The translations under genes and the position numbers were made by a program. From positions 248,001 through 312,000 of the forward strand of contig NZ_PTRA01000006.1 of NCBI RefSeq assembly GCF_002943425.1: 64,000 nucleotides of DNA. The letters run 5' to 3'. The stretch is from Siphonobacter curvatus. GTDB lineage: Bacteria; Bacteroidota; Bacteroidia; Cytophagales; Spirosomataceae. The notes under the pieces are model-generated. The model made no database searches. It was not told where the DNA came from and worked only from the letters and a program-made list of their open reading frames with translations. This document shows positions 63,701-64,000 of the stretch, one piece after another. The first letter of the stretch is position 1; each line of letters opens with the position of its first letter.

Positions 63701-63993
63701 CTAATGGCTTCTTCCTGCGTCGTATAACCGACAAAGGTGAAAATCAAGGTTTCGCTGCTCGCTGGGACTGCCAGACGATAGGTACCGTCGGCGTTGGTGG
63801 TTGTCCCCTGATTTGAATTTTTAACCCGTACGGCCACACCAGCCAGGGGCTGCTGGTCATCCTGGCCGCGTACGGTTCCGCTAAGCGTTCGGTCCTGAGC
63901 CTGGGAAGTCAGGGAAAAAAGTACCATCCATAAAGCGGTCAGCAACGAAAGATAACCCAATGATCGCTGCGGCTTCGGTAAAAGCTGTTTCAT
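60745..63993 (-). CDS. SusC/RagA family TonB-linked outer-membrane transporter (pair 2)
   Basis: A 1082-aa TonB-dependent receptor. The signal peptide ends near TSQAQ; then a CarboxypepD_reg-like domain (LSGTVRGQDDQQPLAGVAVRVKN), a TonB box region (VVVTSLGITKAKRDLSYA), a plug domain and a barrel ending VNINLIF. It is full length, with its start codon 7 bp from the window edge, so its promoter is outside. With the SusD lipoprotein it makes the outer-membrane uptake complex of the right-hand locus. Confidence 0.95.
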   Translation of the reverse strand: MKQLLPKPQRSLGYLSLLTALWMVLFSLTSQAQDRTLSGTVRGQDDQQPLAGVAVRVKNSNQGTTTNADGTYRLAVPASSETLIFTFVGYTTQEEAISSRTQIDVLLATDQRLLEEVVVTSLGITKAKRDLSYATQTIKAQDLVKAREPNPVNALVGKVAGLNIGASAELLRAPQVLLRGGRPLFVVDGVPIVSDTYNINPDDIESYDVIKGPSGSALYGSRATNGVIIITTKKGSKDKRGFSVEVNSSTMTENGFLAIPKVQDEYGPGNKGTYSFVDGRGGGLNDGDYDVWGPKFEGQLIAQYDSPIDPQTGKRIPTPWVARGKDNLKRFLRPGVLSTNSVAISATSGKTDLRFGITNQYQKGMVPNTSLNSTTFSATLGQNISDRVRFESNFNFSRQASANYPDVNYGPNSLIYNTVIWAGADWNVDDMKQLWQPGKEGIQQIYAEYQRYNNPWFVAKEWLRGHYNNTYNGYALMKFDLLKNLELQARTQVTGYELFRNEKMPYSATTYGREQAKGDYREDRRSLLENNTDVLLNYNKTFAHGISLRAVGGFSGRFFRYNSNYASTDYLSVPGVYTFDNSLNPTRANSFNSRMQVLSALYSVDVNLGRYATLSTTGRWDKNSTLPSDKNVYFYPSAGVSTVVSDYVRTPAAISFVKLRASYANVKEAFTQQNVYTAFSPLDGSNPLGYGQTFASPYEGPSYGTTVAYTISRPYNNEAAASYANALVDPNLKPSSRTSFEAGLDVRFLKNRIGLDVAYFSYLDGPRIFGLTLPEATGYSSLTTNGIKSQKRGLEIALTGTALKSARGLNWDVTLNWSTFQEYLKEIYGSQTRLNQFYKVGDRLDAYYGSAFARTREGQIINDASGRPVVNPVNQFLGYTNADFAFGFINKFNYRNFFLNVQVDGRVGGVIEDYIQKQTFRGGRHIETVQGKMGEARYQDYKGVASWVGPGVVLTNGNIQYDVDGNITNFESLSFSPMSDANKTYLQDWISRYYNTNEANMISRSFVKLREVTFGYQIPSQVLQGRLGFVKSASISFVGRNLLYWAEKKDLDVEQFVSYSDRGSSLQTPTTRRYGVNINLIF

Positions 63994-64000
63994 GAGGAGT

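Overview
The window reads as accessory chromosome of a Bacteroidota bacterium, most likely order Cytophagales near the Spirosomaceae; the rank is inferred from gene content, not from a marker gene. The signs are two SusC/SusD outer-membrane pairs, a protein with a type IX secretion C-terminal domain, many Cys-lipoproteins, AraC, HxlR and Crp regulators typical of the phylum, a periplasmic-propeller histidine kinase, and promoters of the Bacteroidota form (TTG or TTTG, about 20 nt, TAnnTTTG) instead of -35/-10 boxes. No rRNA, tRNA, CRISPR array, integrase or intact insertion sequence was seen.

Layout. 0-5 kb: a short-chain dehydrogenase, two AraC regulators, an SGNH hydrolase and an esterase. 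5-7.8 kb: a DUF4198 exported protein, a truncated Fur-like regulator and a gene-poor zone holding a decayed alpha-L-fucosidase tail. 7.8-16.7 kb: AraC and Crp regulators, an epoxide-hydrolase-like enzyme, an NmrA-like reductase, another AraC, an exported HEATH protein, an HxlR regulator, a stand-alone condensation-type acyltransferase and an exported alpha/beta hydrolase. 16.9-23.7 kb (minus strand): a TlpA-like thioredoxin protein and an EmrAB-TolC type efflux operon with a MarR gene at each end. 23.8-33.6 kb: a broken AlbA_2-type gene, a small lipoprotein, a T9SS cargo pair, SusD/SusC pair 1 and another lipoprotein. 33.7-39.7 kb: a clan-A glycosidase, an NTF2-like protein, a two-domain ThuA protein, Dps and a GH127-type enzyme. 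39.9-48.3 kb: five consecutive lipoprotein genes facing a propeller histidine kinase and its LuxR-type response regulator. 48.5-50.8 kb: small membrane proteins and a nitronate monooxygenase. 50.8-59 kb: an ethanolamine block (permease, EutB, EutC) divergent from a phosphonate-type operon (phosphonatase-like hydrolase, DUF5690 membrane protein, TIGR03364-type FAD oxidoreductase), then an XRE-cupin regulator and SusD/SusC pair 2.

The most coherent idea is that 50.8-64 kb is one locus for scavenging small amino-alcohol and aminophosphonate head groups. SusCD would take up the source molecule and the two enzyme branches would release ammonia, phosphate and C2 aldehydes. No microcompartment, EutA reactivase or aldehyde dehydrogenase gene is present in the window. 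A 624-nt repeat-rich non-coding block separates eutB from eutC, which is unusual. Another clear regulatory story is the efflux operon: nearly the same operator sequence lies in front of both marR and tolC.
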